A DNA stretch of 64,000 nt from Atherinomorus stipes (lineage: Eukaryota; Chordata; Actinopteri; Atheriniformes; Atherinidae): positions 248,001 through 312,000 of the forward strand of contig JALJCO010007818.1 of the NCBI GenBank assembly GCA_023101725.1, in the 5' to 3' direction. The position numbers were made by a program, and so were the translations under genes. Below are positions 12,861 to 24,599 of this stretch, piece by piece. Position 1 is the stretch's first letter. Each line of letters starts with the position of its first letter. The notes under the pieces are model-generated. The model was not told the DNA's origin, made no database searches, and saw nothing but the letters and a program-made list of their open reading frames with translations.

Positions 12861-13220
12861 GGAACTTCGTTTGTTTTCAAAGTAGACCTATTTTCTAGCA
12901 TGAAATATGCTCATTTACTCACCCAGACAGTTTTGGTGCAACTTGAATTCCTTTAGGAGATATTTAGATCCACTCCAGATCAGTGTATGTCCAATATAAT
13001 GGAGTTGATGCGGGCAACTGCGCGCAGCCTCTAGATAAGGCATTATCTGCCACAAACTCCTTCACTTCACCAATGTTTTGTTACGAAACATTAGTCGGAC
13101 CCCCCCTGTGAGCTCGAAGCGGCTTTTTTGTGCTGATTCATCCTTATTTGCAGACATTTACTTGAGGTAGTGTCTCATAATAGTGACGTCATCAAAGCCG
13201 CTGCAGTAAAAATGGAGGGT
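12861..13220. repeat. Partial copy of the TTAA fold-back family
   Basis: Shares ggagatatttagatccactc, cagatcagtgtatgtccaat and aaggcattatctgccacaaac with 29101-29538 and 41232-41691. The ends are missing. Confidence 0.7.
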
Positions 13221-13244
13221 CATTTTGATGGAAATTTTGATCAG

Positions 13245-13810
13245 TTTGTTGGAAATCCTCAAAATTGTTTTCATACCCTCCAATTAAAGAAGAGAAAAAA
13301 TCACCTGTCAGTGAAATAAGTTGAAATTGACTAAAGTATTAGTAAATAAAAATTGTAGAAAAATCATGACACTGACTTTGAAGTGGTGTTCAAAAGAAAT
13401 ATTAAATAATAAATAGTATTAATATTAAAAAATAGTAATAATATTATTAAAATATTAGATAATATTAAAAACAATCACACAAAAAATAAAACAAGTAAAT
13501 AAGCATAACAGGGCTCTGAAGCTAAAATTTTGTTGTTAGGCAATCACTGCAATCATGTGCTTTCTGTAATGTTAAATAAGACTTCTGCACTTGCTGACAG
13601 ATATTTTGGTCCACTGGTCATGGGAAAGGTGCTCGAATGTGTTTGGGGCAGGTTTTTTTTTTTTTTTTTTTTATAATTTATTTTGTCCGACCACAATTCA
13701 AAAGCAACATCTTATTTCCTTAAATTAGTGTTGTGTAAATGTATTTATAATTAGTTTATTCATTTCTTGTTATTTGAATTACTACTGTAAATTTAGCCTT
13801 TTCCTTAAAA
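13245..13810. repeat. Diverged Tc1-type MITE copy
   Basis: Contains ccctccaattaaagaag, aaaatcacctgtcagtgaaa and gttgaaattgac, as in the better copies at 32274-32798 and 54270-54799. The termini are eroded. Confidence 0.6.
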
Positions 13811-14922
13811 CACTTTTAATAGTGACTCCTCGGGTTTTGGCATGAGGGCGGATACAAGAAGACAAGAGGCCGAGGCAAGGGCTCAGATTATTTTAGATGG
13901 AGATTGGTTGAAGACCAGTTCCTCACATGGCTGACCAGCAGAATCTGTTCTGATCATCTGGTTTCTGAATAGTCCTCATCAAGTTGAGATGACAGGATGC
14001 TGCTTGAGAGCTGATGTCAACTAGCAGAGCATAAATACATAAATTAGACTTAAAACTATCCTGAAAGAAATCTGTGTTGTCTGCATTTGGTGACAGCATT
14101 TGCACTTCTCTCCATGACCACAGAATACCGTCGATTTGTCATTGATTTCTTTCAGATCACTGCTCTAGGAGAGGAGCTTCAGGGACCAGAAGGTCAGGGT
14201 GAAGATGGCTGTTCTGTCTCTGAGGAGACAGAGGAGTGCAGCGACTTCATGGATGGGGGGGGGGGGGGGGGGTATTGATCTCATGTGAGTGAAGGTGTAT
14301 GTGTGAGAGGGGCTGTAGATGAAAAATGTTATTGATTAGCAAGTTCAGAGTTGAAGGAAAATGTCTGGAGCTCTGCTCAGAGGTAGAGAAGGAGATAAAG
14401 TCATGAGGAATGACTCATCTGTCCTCACTGCTTCTACAACACTGATGCTGGACACTAATTAAAGTGGAAGTGGTAGAAAAGGGAGAGGAGGAGTCTTACC
14501 ACATTTCTACAATGTGTGTTGGGTTCAGTTTGTGAAGCTAGCAGGTGTTAAATGATCCCTGCAGTGGCAGATGTTGGTGCTGATCCTCAGCACCAACCAA
14601 TTTACATGTTTCCACTTCAAATATCTAAAGTGCAGGTGCTCTAAGCTAGTTCTTCACATCAGTCCAGCTCCTCATCACTCACATTTAAGCTGTTGTTGCT
14701 AATTAAAGAAATGAATACTTTTATGCATATTCCACCTGTTGTTGTAAAAGCTGCCATCTAGAACTCAGTGAACAGTGAAAATTACAATTTAAAAGAAAAA
14801 ATGTCACTGAAAGGTCAAAAATAGAAATATATTCATCTTTTCTTTTGTCATAGAAATAAACCTAACCTAACAAACCATAACCTTTCAACCAGCGATTCAT
14901 GCTTGGATGACAAAGACCATCA
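13811..14922. other. No gene recognised
   Basis: G homopolymer at about 14255-14272. Nothing else is supported. Confidence 0.5.
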
Positions 14923-15052
14923 CACTGCAAAAACTCAAATCTTACCAAGTATATTTTTCTAATTTCTTGTCAAAATATCTCATTACTGTCAAAAAAAGAC
15001 AAGATCACCTAAAGAGAAACATTAAAGTGACATATAAGATCTTGTTTTGAAA
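14923..15052. repeat. Fragment of CACTGCAAAA-type DNA element
   Basis: cactgcaaaaactcaaatct followed by accaagtatatttttc, the same terminus as at 60579-60640. A short gttagggttagggtt run follows at about 15088. Confidence 0.6.
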
Positions 15053-15173
15053 TGGGCGTAGTTTGTAGTGACGTGGGCGGGTGGTCGTTAGGGTTAGGGT
15101 TCGGTCACATTCATTCCTGCAGTGGGCGTGGTTTGTATGAGGGCGTGGTTTGTAGCGGCTCTGGCTGCAGCTA

Positions 15174-15908
15174 GCGCCGTTTCTCAATATGTGTACTTTT
15201 GCGTACTTGCGTTCTTGTGTACTTTTGAAACGTCATCAGTAGAGGTCCAAGTACTGTTCCAGTTAAAGAACACATCAAGACAAGTACGCTCCACATTCCC
15301 GGATGTGTACTTGCTCCGCCCACTTTTCCGAGTCTGAACTGGAGGGGGCTTTTGTGGACTTCAGACACCCTTATATCCCATAAGGCATTGTGGCATAACA
15401 ATGGTGGAGGAGATCATTATTTTCTGTAATGTTGGTTTTATATAACTTTTCTACATCAGAGTTGTTTTACTTCAACTTCTTGGTGGTTTGATCAATTTTA
15501 AACCATCATTAAAAGTGACTAAGACAGTTGCGCAGATTATCTGTCTTTAACTGTCACATTCAAGCAGGGTTTTTGCTACTTATCATTTTAGTATTAGATA
15601 TTTGTTATGACACAACTTCAGCAACGTCTTTGACGTAATCAAGTATGCTTCTGTTCCAAATGTGCAACGAGTGTACTTGAATCCTTCCATCCTCAGAAGT
15701 CTGTACTTCCAACAAGTCCATACTAAAAAAGGGGAAACCGGAAGGGGGGTTTTTTTGTGAAATGGTCTCTAGGGGGGAAGAAAAAAAAAAAGGTAAAAAA
15801 TTTGGGGGGGTTATTTTTAAGGGCGCTCTCTAGGGATCAGGGTCTTCTTTCCTGTTGAAGCAAGTACACAAGTTTGTTCTTAGCGTACTTGGTATTGAGA
15901 AACGGCCA
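15174..15908. mobile_element. DNA element with long inverted termini
   Basis: Left: gccgtttctcaatatgtgta, then cttttgcgtacttg. Right, reversed: ggccgtttctcaataccaag, then tacgctaagaac. No intact ORF was found. An odd homopolymer-rich patch lies at 15725-15835. Confidence 0.65.
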
Positions 15909-16274
15909 GGTGCTACTCTAAATTCCTGCTGAATTTGTGTTTCCCATGAGCCTTTGTTGATTTTTGAAAATAGCCCCGCCCCTTTCGTTGTTCATGCACT
16001 CTATAGCTGAAACAACTTAAAAAAAGCATTTACTTTGAGTAAAAATAAAAACTTATTTTAGACTAAACAGTGTGATTTTTAAGTTTATTTAACTCAAAAG
16101 CATTGGATTTCATCACCAAACCAAAATAATTAAGTAAGATTAATGTAAATAAGTCCTTCATATCAGCTACTCTTTTTACAGTGCATGTGTATGAAGGACA
16201 GAAAGGTAGACGACAGTGGAACGCGCCACAGCAGTTTTGAGTGAAAAATAAAGATTAAAATTTTTTTAAATGAT

Positions 16275-16335
16275 GTGTTGAGACTATTAAATTAGTTGTC
16301 GATGAGTTTAATTGTCGACATAATCGTGGCAGCCC
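16275..16335. repeat. hAT-like terminus fragment
   Basis: Reversed, it reads tgggctgccacgattatgtc, then gacaattaaactcatcgac, resembling the TAGGGCTGCCATTATTAGTC end of the hAT at 34062-35393. Confidence 0.45.
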
Positions 16336-16406
16336 AAATGTGGATGCAACTTTGTTTTCGTTCCGTGTGGAAGTTGCACCGTGACAACAGTGACATCCCT
16401 GACCCA

Positions 16407-16586
16407 CACCTGGAGCCACACGGCTCATGATCTCAGAGACCGTCACCACGGGAACCACCAAGATCAGGGCAGGCCAGGAGTCGCGCCGGGCCGTAGCGTA
16501 AGGCCAACCAGCCACCCTGGCGAGGGCGATCACCATGGCAACGACCCTGCACACCGAGCACAGCTCCCTGAATGTAGGATCTCTAT
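16407..16586 (-). CDS. Candidate membrane-protein exon, family not recognised
   Basis: On the minus strand a tract ending ctcatag leads into an open, GC-rich stretch in AT-rich surroundings. It reads DPTFRELCSVCRVVAMVIAL, then ARVAGWPYATARRDSWP, then a hydrophobic ALILVVPVVTVSEIMSRVAP, ending at a candidate donor CCAG|gtgtgg. Two hydrophobic helices separated by a short polar loop with WP motifs look like a multi-pass membrane protein. The frame stays open well beyond the exon, and the opposite strand is also open, so chance in GC-rich repeat DNA cannot be excluded. A hAT-like terminus lies just beyond, near 16280-16335. No neighbouring exon was found. Confidence 0.3.
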
Positions 16587-16614
16587 GAGGAAACACTGGA
16601 GTTCAAAAAGTTAG

Positions 16615-18142
16615 AAAGTAAAAAAAGCAGCAAATAAAAACAGAACAAACATAGTGATGCAACAGCTTAAGCACCCTGAGGTTTCTAAGGATTAATCGTC
16701 AGATGAATATCTAATAGTGTAGTCATGGAATAAATGGCTAAATTCTCCACCTGATCTCTGACTTCTTACTTGGCTAAACAGAAGTCTTCAGGTTTACTGG
16801 ATAAATACAGAAAATTATACAGACATGTTTGGATGAAGATGCTACAGAGTTCTCTTTAATCCATTTAAATTGTTGCTGTTTAGCACACTATGAATGTGGT
16901 ATTAAGGTATTTGTTGGAGGAAAAACATTCTTCAGGTTATTCCATAAATTTAGCAAGAAAACAACAAAGATCAATACAAACTGGAGTCCCTGTGTGAGCC
17001 CCTGGGAACTCGTGATCCAAGTTAGTGTTTGCATTTTTGATTTACTTTTAACAGCAACAGTGAGCTCCAAACAAAGATCAATACTGTTGCATCGTGGGTA
17101 ACTTGTGTGTAAAATGGGAGACTACCACTGTGGAGTTGCTCATTTTTCTGTTTGCATAGAGCTATAATCGTTAGCTCTTCCACTTTGTTTGGCAATTATT
17201 ATCGAGGAGATGAATACTGTGAGTCTTTTCTCAGCTTCTGTAATGTTGACTTTTATCCATGAAAATACAGATGTGAAAAAGGCAAGCACAGCCCTTCTTT
17301 CAACTCTAATCTTTCACATATCAATGTGAAATTTAACCAATCATCTGGAGGAAAGATATCAGCCGTGATCTTAGAAGAGCAGCTGTTGCTGCTCATCGGA
17401 CTGGGAAGTCCATCATTCTACAGTGAGAAAGATGATTCACACAGCTGCCAATCCTCCTGAGAGAGGATGTTCCAGCAGGTTTCCATGAAGTTCACATAAA
17501 TGACAGCAGTTCATGTGAAATTAAAGCAAAGCGCACAATGGTTCTTCTTGAAGGAGCATATAAAAACACATATCACTGCATGTGAAAAATAAACATTTCA
17601 GTCAGGGCATTATAAACTCAAACAACTGGGTGGTCTATCCTCATGCTGCAAACCCCCATTTAGTGGTCCCTCTAGTGGCACCAAACTGCTCTAATTATTC
17701 ACCCAACAACCAGATACAGACAAACATCTACAGAACGTTTTGGCGTTTTATCACTTTTTAGCCATTGCTCATGTATGTGATCCCCTGAGATGAAGATTTA
17801 ATAAAGTAATTAAAGGCCAAAAAGTATATGGACATCTTGTCACATCTATCTTCTCTTATTTAAGCCTTCATTGAAGATCGTGGCACAATCTGAACATGAG
17901 ATAGACAGTGCTGTCGCTGAAGTGGTAAAAATGTGGCAAAATAGGTGAAAATACCCCCCTGCAGTAAGAGGCTATGAAAACCTGGACACACATTTTAACT
18001 TCAGCTTTCTACTGTGTGTAAAGTTTAACCAGAACCTGCAGACTGCACATTAATATCAGAGCTAAAGCAGGGACTTTTTTTACAAGCTGGACCGTTGCAA
18101 ATAGAACAACAAAATACTGTATAGTGAGATTTAGTAAAAGAA
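16615..18142. other. No gene recognised
   Basis: AT-rich non-coding DNA. The aaaaagtatatggacatctt word near 17819 resembles Tc1-type termini, but no partner end was found. Confidence 0.45.
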
Positions 18143-18975
18143 CGCTAAAATCTCGTGAGATTTCAAACACTCTCAAAAATAGAGGGGTACCAATTTGTAC
18201 TAAAAAGGGTACAAAGCTTGTCGCTGGGGGTGTTCCTTTTCTGAAAGACTTTTCTGCACACTTTGGTCCTGGTCCATTTTTGTACCTTATCAAGCTGTAT
18301 GAGTTAATAAAGTTGATAAACAATTAAACCAATTAAGAAAGATGAATAAAAGTAAATAAAATAGAGATCATGCAACAATGTTAATAATAAATGAATAGTT
18401 ATTATATAAATATTGGCCAAACACATATATAATTATACAATAGTTATTCTATGATTATTATGAAAATCATGATATTATAACTACAATTATACTACGCAGA
18501 GGACTGCTATTTATAGTTTTTGTACAAGCTCGCACATTTTTCAATGCTGCAGGTACCCTTAGGGTTGAAATGGTACAAATTTGTACTTTATGTCACTTTG
18601 GGCCCTTTTTCATAGTATATAGGTACACTTCTGGCTTCATAAAGACCAATATTGTACTTTTGAGAGAACATTTGTAAAAAAAAAAAAAAAAAAAATGTAC
18701 CTACAGGTAAAGAGATGTTCCTGTCTCATACCTCTATTTCTGAGAGTGTACTGGAAGGATACAATCTCACAAGATTTTGTAATAGACCGATAAACTCGTG
18801 AGATTTGGTAATAAAACAATTAAATCTTGTTAGATTTTGTAGTACGAACAAAAAAATATATTGTGAGATTTTGTAATAGAACTGTGATAAAATCTGGTGA
18901 GATGTTCGATGGTTAATTACTTTGATGATAGTAAAATCTTGCGAGATTTTGCTTAATAAAACGACAAGATCTTGC
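18143..18975. repeat. Degenerate array of TCTCGCGAGA-like palindromes
   Basis: Units at 18151 (tctcgtgaga), 18765 (tctcacaaga), 18794 (actcgtgaga), 18825 (tcttgttaga), 18858 (atattgtgag), 18893 (tctggtgaga) and 18937 (tcttgcgaga). The right-hand units are 29-44 bp apart, in a context like aaaNNNNNNNNNNttttgtaa. The differences are mostly CG to TG or CA. A MITE splits the first unit from the rest. Confidence 0.6.
18167..18749. mobile_element. MITE with GTACC-rich ends
   Basis: Left acactctcaaaaatagaggg; right, reversed, acactctcagaaatagaggt. It is rich in gtacc and ggtac words and lies inside the palindrome array. Confidence 0.7.
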
Positions 18976-19079
18976 TTTATAAAAGATTTTTCTGTGACTT
19001 TGTCATTGATTTAATTAGGGTAAAATATCAACAGTGTTTTTTAATGTCATTTTGATTCTGCAAGATAAACTGACCCCCA

Positions 19080-19380
19080 CCCCCCGGCTCTCCGGGGGAT
19101 GTCAAGAGGCGAAAGGATTGTCCTCCTATTGAATGTGTCCGGGACGTGTCACACTAGACGGACAAAACCAAAAAATTCTGACACGCCAGTCTTTCTGCGT
19201 TGCGGTCGTGGAGCGTCGCAGACGCCAAATCGCCAATCGCTAATTGTGTCACATTACACGGAGCGAAGACACGACGTCCTGTGACCCGACAATGCAGAAT
19301 CGTGCACGACAGTGAGCGACTGTCTGCGACGCCTCCGTCGGGCCAAAATCGGGCTAAATTTGTGTACTTTGATCCAGGCT
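19080..19380. repeat. CpG-rich segment, unassigned
   Basis: GC- and CpG-rich compared with its surroundings. The words acgtgtcacactagacgg and gtgtcacattacacgg recur within it. No coding frame is convincing. It may be a young DNA element or a repeat-borne CpG island. Confidence 0.35.
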
Positions 19381-19429
19381 TTAGTCATTGAGGGGATTCT
19401 TCATGTCTACTAGCATGAAAACAGTAAGC

Positions 19430-19710
19430 TAACTGAACTCACAGGACAATAGTACTCATTCATTCGTTAATTTGTCTTAAAGTAATGATGCTTAAAGAGT
19501 TTTGCTGCAGATAATGCCTTATTTAGAGCCCCACCCCCACTGCCCCCCTCACTTACATTATATGGATATACGCGTACAGTGAGAAGTGTCTATTATCTGA
19601 AGGAATCAGAGTTCACACAGAAATATTTCCGGTGAGTTAATGCATGTATAAATTCCTAGAAATAAGGTCCAAGTTGAAAAAAAAAAGAAGAGAGTTATCA
19701 TTTAAGTTTA
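19430..19710. repeat. Partial copy of fold-back family
   Basis: caggacaatagtactcattc, gcagataatgccttattta and aaataaggtccaagttgaa match 9430-9670. Confidence 0.65.
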
Positions 19711-20969
19711 TGGTTTGTTAATGTTACCTCCCCTAAAAACATTTATATTGGTGAGAAATGAATGAGGAGGAAAAAAATTATGTGTACATAGTTATTGATT
19801 TTTCTAAACGGTTATGATTTGATATCCGTGTACCCGTTTATATGTGTAGATATGGACATCTCTAGTGAACACTATTGTTTATTGGACTAATGTAGATTTA
19901 AGTGGATCACATTGAGCTGGCTTGAATTGATTAAGTTTAAGTGTCTTGAGACGAGTTTGTGAATCGGTGCTGTACTAATAAAGCTGAACTGAACAAAATG
20001 CAGGAAGCAGACGGCAACTTCTGCGACAGAAACAGGTTGTCTTGCGTTCACCAGTTCAGCCTCAGATGTTCAACAGCTTGTTGTTCTCCGTACCAACATT
20101 TCAGACCTAAAAGAGGAGGATAATTAGCTTCTGGGAAACAGTGATGAAACATCTACAACAGCACTGTGCTGCTTTCATCATTACTGAGGGCAACATCTCA
20201 TGTGGGAAGTCGGTTCCTCTCTTAAGAAGTCTTAAACATGCATCCCAATCTCTAGAATAAAGACGGATACCTCAGCTGTTTGTGCATAATAAGTCTGGTG
20301 ATTTGTGCCAGTCTCTGTGCGTGTGTTTGTGTGTGTGGATGCACATTACACCTCATTAAGCAGACATTGTAGAGCAGCCGTAAGACCAGTGCCACAGCAG
20401 CGAGTGAGTGTGAGACGAGACGTTTCTCCTGCTCATCAGGGACCGACGCCGAGGCTGTTACAGAACATTTACATAAACACAACCTCCCTTTACATCTCAT
20501 TAGCACAGAGAACGCATCAACATGAAGGAGGAGTGGAGGAGGAATGGAGAGATGCTTTAATGAATAGCTGAACTGGGATATCCAGGCAGAAATGTTCCAG
20601 TTGGAGAGAAATGAGATGGTCTCATTAAGTACCAGAGCAAACGCTCGTCTGTAACAGTCTTTCTTCTGCGTGTCTTCAGGGGCCAGTTTGTTCTGTGGGC
20701 TTTTGTGTTCGTCATGCATTTGTCTCCATTCTCCTTCAGTTTTCCCTTCTTTGCAGCTCAAAAGCTTTTTATTTCTTCTGGTTTTTATTGAAATGTTCTT
20801 GTGTTGGGACATTTCTGGAAGGAAGCTAGGAGAAATTCAAGAGTCTGAAAATCCAAAGCAAAACTTTTCTAACATGCTTCTGTGCGGCAAAAATGAAAGA
20901 AACTAAACATTCCTTTAATTCAGTCAAATCTGTCTTTATCAAGCAAAAAATAGACATGTTGTTGTAAAC
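19711..20969. other. No gene recognised
   Basis: Non-repetitive appearance at about 20240-20800. Open frames exist on both strands but lack family matches or convincing splice structure. Confidence 0.4.
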
Positions 20970-21857
20970 TTCCGAATCCGAATCCCGCCACCGTTTCTGT
21001 TTGCAAACAACAGTATTCAAACTGAGCGCCCCTCCCTCTCAGGCCTGGCATGTACTTGCTGTGGACGCAAACGTGAACGACCCAGGTGTATGTGGAAAGT
21101 GGACAACATGGATAACTTCTTCAAGGAAGAAGAAAACGATCATTTTACTTTTGCTGCTGCGAAAGAAAAAGAGGTCTCATCGCCAGTGGAGGTGGTATGT
21201 GCGGCAACTTAACCAAAGTCACGGAGAAAGTCGCACAAGCACCTCTAGCGTTCAAGTCGATATCGCACCACGCGCATACGGCACATTACCTCCCGTCAAT
21301 GCGAGCGACCTATGTGCTGTAGGTACGCTGGGTGCACGTGGGCGCCATGATGTGTACGCGGACGCGTCGCCAGCAGCAAGTATATTCCAGCCCTCAGGCT
21401 AATGGCCGCCTTGTTCTTCAGCCTATTCAGCTTCAAGCTTCTCCTTCAGAGCTCAGAAGCAGGTAAAAGCCAAACTAATATTAACCCTGGTTTTCCAACT
21501 TGCATTATCTAAAGCTCTTACCTTTTTTTCGGCGCATCAGCCGTTTTTTCTTTCTTTCTTTTTTTTCCTTGAGGGTTCGAGTGACTGGCGTTTGCGCCAA
21601 TCATGAGCTTATTCCCACACAGCGTCATTCCCTTAGCTCTGTCATTGGCTGGAGATACAAACAAAAGTCCACCCAGAAATGTCCCGAACACACCAAAATA
21701 AAACGAAAGAGCGAATTACAGGCAGGGGGAGAGAAAGCTGCATCCAAACGCACCACTGCACGCGAGTAGAGGCCCAAAGGCGCGGATTGAGACGGATTTC
21801 ACTTGCACAAGTCTACCGTTTATTTTCAGGGAGGGGAACTTCAGACTCTACCTTTAA
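20970..21857. mobile_element. TTAA-family element, second copy, interrupted
   Basis: The right part (catgagcttattcccacac, tgtcattggctggagataca) and the end gactctacctttaaa match 39104-39633. The left part (gaatcccgccaccgtttctg) matches too. A Harbinger-like insert separates them at about 21045-21395. Confidence 0.7.
21045..21395 (+). mobile_element. Harbinger/PIF-like remnant nested in the TTAA element
   Basis: Inverted termini: gcctggcatgtacttgctg on the left, and reversed ggctggaatatacttgctg on the right. One frame reads LLLLLRKKKRSHRQWRWYVR and QLNQSHGES, resembling the basic WVRPINQ-like N-terminus of Harbinger transposases. It is truncated and not functional. Confidence 0.5.
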
Positions 21858-21975
21858 ATAGAATATATTTTGCGTAAGTCAGGAAGTTTTGCTGTATACC
21901 TGGCATTCCAGACAGATCAGGTAGGCTTTGCTTGGCAATGTTCGCTGTTGTTAATCCATGATTTCAAACTAGAAA

Positions 21976-22198
21976 ACCTCTGCCAAGCAGCCCTCGCAAT
22001 GTTAAAGAATCCTTCAAAACATTCTTGGATCCAGAAGGTGATCCAGATCACCACCAAAATTTTATGGGTTCGTCCTTAGGCTGAGGCACACGGCTGGTGA
22101 AAATTTCAGGTCAATCTGTCCAGAATTTTTCCGTAAAGTTGCTGAAAAGGGGACAAACCAACATTACTGAAAACATTACCTCCTTGGGGGAGGAAGTA
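21976..22198 (+). repeat. RTE-type LINE 3' end
   Basis: gatccagatcaccaccaaaa, gaaaatttcaggtcaatctg and acattacctccttgggggag are characteristic of the 3' UTR of fish RTE LINEs as I remember them. No ORF is present. Confidence 0.6.
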
Positions 22199-23017
22199 AG
22201 AGTTCCAATGGCTTTTTAGTGGAGTCTATTGGCCCATACTGTAGATTTTCACAAAAGTACATGCCTGAGCGCTCTTTAAATCCCAAATTACACAAAAAAT
22301 AACTAATTAAGTTAAAACCATTTTCTGACAGCTTGGTCCCACCCAGTTTTAAAAAGTCCCATCTGCGCCCACAATCAAAACAAACAAAAACCAGCCTGTG
22401 GGGTAAAATTTTGCACATGAGGAATTCTTTCTCCACTGAAAGATTAAAATGTGCCTCAAAATAAGACGAGGAAATTTTAATTTAAGCAGCTTGTTTTTTT
22501 ACAAGCTATGAGAAACAATTTATTTCAGATGATTTTTTTAAATAAAATTATTATTGCAGTGTCCTAAATAACTCAATTTCTTAAAACAGAATTAAAACCA
22601 AAGCTTCTTAAAGGTTCCCTATTGTGAAAAAGGGATTTTTTTATGAGCTTTTAACCATGCAAGTGTGTTATTTCCTCATAAAAACTTAATTTAAGTCATT
22701 TTTCTTCTTTCATGCCTATCTGAATAATCTGTATCAGTGATTCCCAACTGGCGGTACGTGTACCCATAGTGGTACATGCAGATTATAGGGGGTATGTGGA
22801 AACATTGAATATTTTATATCCCAGATGATAGGTACATATCAGTCATTGGACAGCATTTGTTGTGCTGGTAAGAGCTGTTTTCACATCCCCACATCTACCA
22901 GAGTTTATCTTACATAAAGAAGCTCAGGTTGAATTCTGAATACAAAGTAAAACTGATAAAAACTCATTTTTTTAGTGTTTGTTCCTGATTTTCTAAGTTT
23001 AAATGTCTATTTAAAGG
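22199..23017. other. Unassigned; possible hAT end near 22735
   Basis: cagtgattcccaactggcgg followed by tacgtgtacc resembles a Charlie-type hAT terminus. No partner end was identified. Confidence 0.35.
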
Positions 23018-23121
23018 GTGGACCAACCTTTTATAGAACCCTATGGATTAGGAATGTGATGTCACTTAAGCTTATATGTGAGTCAAGGCAGGTGAGTGAA
23101 TACTTTTGGCAATATAATGTA
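23018..23121. repeat. Solo terminus of a fish Tc1 family
   Basis: Reversed, it reads tacattatattgccaaaagt, then attcactcacctgcc and later ggttggtccacc, the same terminal region as the Tc1 copy at 63505-64000. Confidence 0.65.
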
Positions 23122-24590
23122 GGTGGCAGCACCAATCATGAAGCGCCAAATAAACGTGCGTAGCATTGTAGCAAGACGACTACTTTGTTCAAGAGGGACC
23201 TCAAGAATCCTAACTAATCCAGTCTCTCCAAGGAGGGAGCGAATAGCCTGCCGGAAGTCTGTGGCCCTGTTCGTGGACTTTGCCGAAGCATATTACCCAT
23301 AATTCATTGCTGCGTGTGACGTTTTGAACCACAAAGACAGAAAATGCTGATGTTTGGTGGTTGAGCTCCATTTCTGTGGCAAAAAATATCTTTTAGAAGT
23401 AATTGGCAGTATCACGCACATCCCAGAAAAGTCAGATCTGGGTACTGGATGAAACTGGAATGCAAGACAGAAAAATACAATCCGCACAGCAGAGGTTGCT
23501 CCTGAAAGATTTAATCAATGTGATGTTTCAGGCACCGCCCTTCTTCAGTCTGAAGACAGAAGACAGAACTGGTCGGTATGTGATACAGATACATAAGTCG
23601 AGATTTTACAAGAACTAAAATCAGTAAGACGTCAGTAATTTAGTCTGGTTAGTGACTGAAAGCTTTGGTTTTTCGTTGGGATATTGTGCAAAAACTGGCT
23701 GCCTTAGTTCTGTCAGTTATTGTTATGAAGGCTGTTATAATAGCTGATATACTCAGATTTTGATAGTGTGATGTTGATAGTGTGATTGCTCAGCTGTCGA
23801 GAGAGGAGGAGTGAAGCTGTAGCAGGTGAGAGACACGCTGTCTGCCTTTATCTGCAGTGTGCTGAGAAACTGAAGGGAAAAGGAAAACAACCTGGAGCTG
23901 ATATTTCGGTCAACAGTTCTCACAGGATAACTGTGCTTAAAGCAGCACCACTGAACTTTGGCAGAAAGACGATTCATCCAGCATCCATCTATCCTTCCTC
24001 TGGTCTGAGATCTCTGCAGCCAGTAAAAGTCAGTCTTATCTCTTGCTCTGTCCTTCTCTTTCTTTGATAAATCAGTCCCTGTGCAAGTTCAAAATTACCA
24101 GTGTGTCGATATCCAGTCACACGTATGTGACATGGTGCATAAAGGAAAACTCAGCTAGAACTCAGCATTTTTGCTTCCGCGTCCTGGAAGCAAAAATGAA
24201 GTGTGGTTTCTCAGCTTTGAGACGCTGCAGGGCAAATGCATATTTTTTAAGATCAGACATCTACATCCTCATCCTGTCCCACTGATGCTGTCCCACCCCC
24301 TCTCTTTAAGGTCTGGAAGACGATGGGCCGTTTTGCCCATAATAAAATAAGCAGCTCAGATATGTCCCTACATAATTTAAAGAGCCAGTTATTAAATCCT
24401 TTATTAAAAAGACAAATCAGGATTCCTCCATTTTAAGCAATGACAGACCAATCTTGAAGCTTCGCTTTATGTCTCAGATTTTAGATTTATAGATTTAAAT
24501 TGTATTTCTCCAATTACAGAATGTTCTAAATGCTCATAATATTTTATGAAAAGTTTCAGTCTGGTATTGAATAATTTCACAGCACAGAGT
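23122..24590. other. No gene recognised
   Basis: Short open frames only, without family signal. Confidence 0.45.
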
Positions 24591-24599
24591 TTGCACTTA

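Noticed and set aside
20252..20812. 186-codon minus-strand open frame, the longest in the window
   Set aside because: Lys/Ser/Leu-rich without a recognised domain; includes HPHTQTHAQ from GT-rich sequence; no splice or polyadenylation context.
21001..21402. 133-codon plus-strand open frame
   Set aside because: Spans the edge of a TTAA element and the Harbinger-like insert, so it is explained by repeats rather than a host gene.
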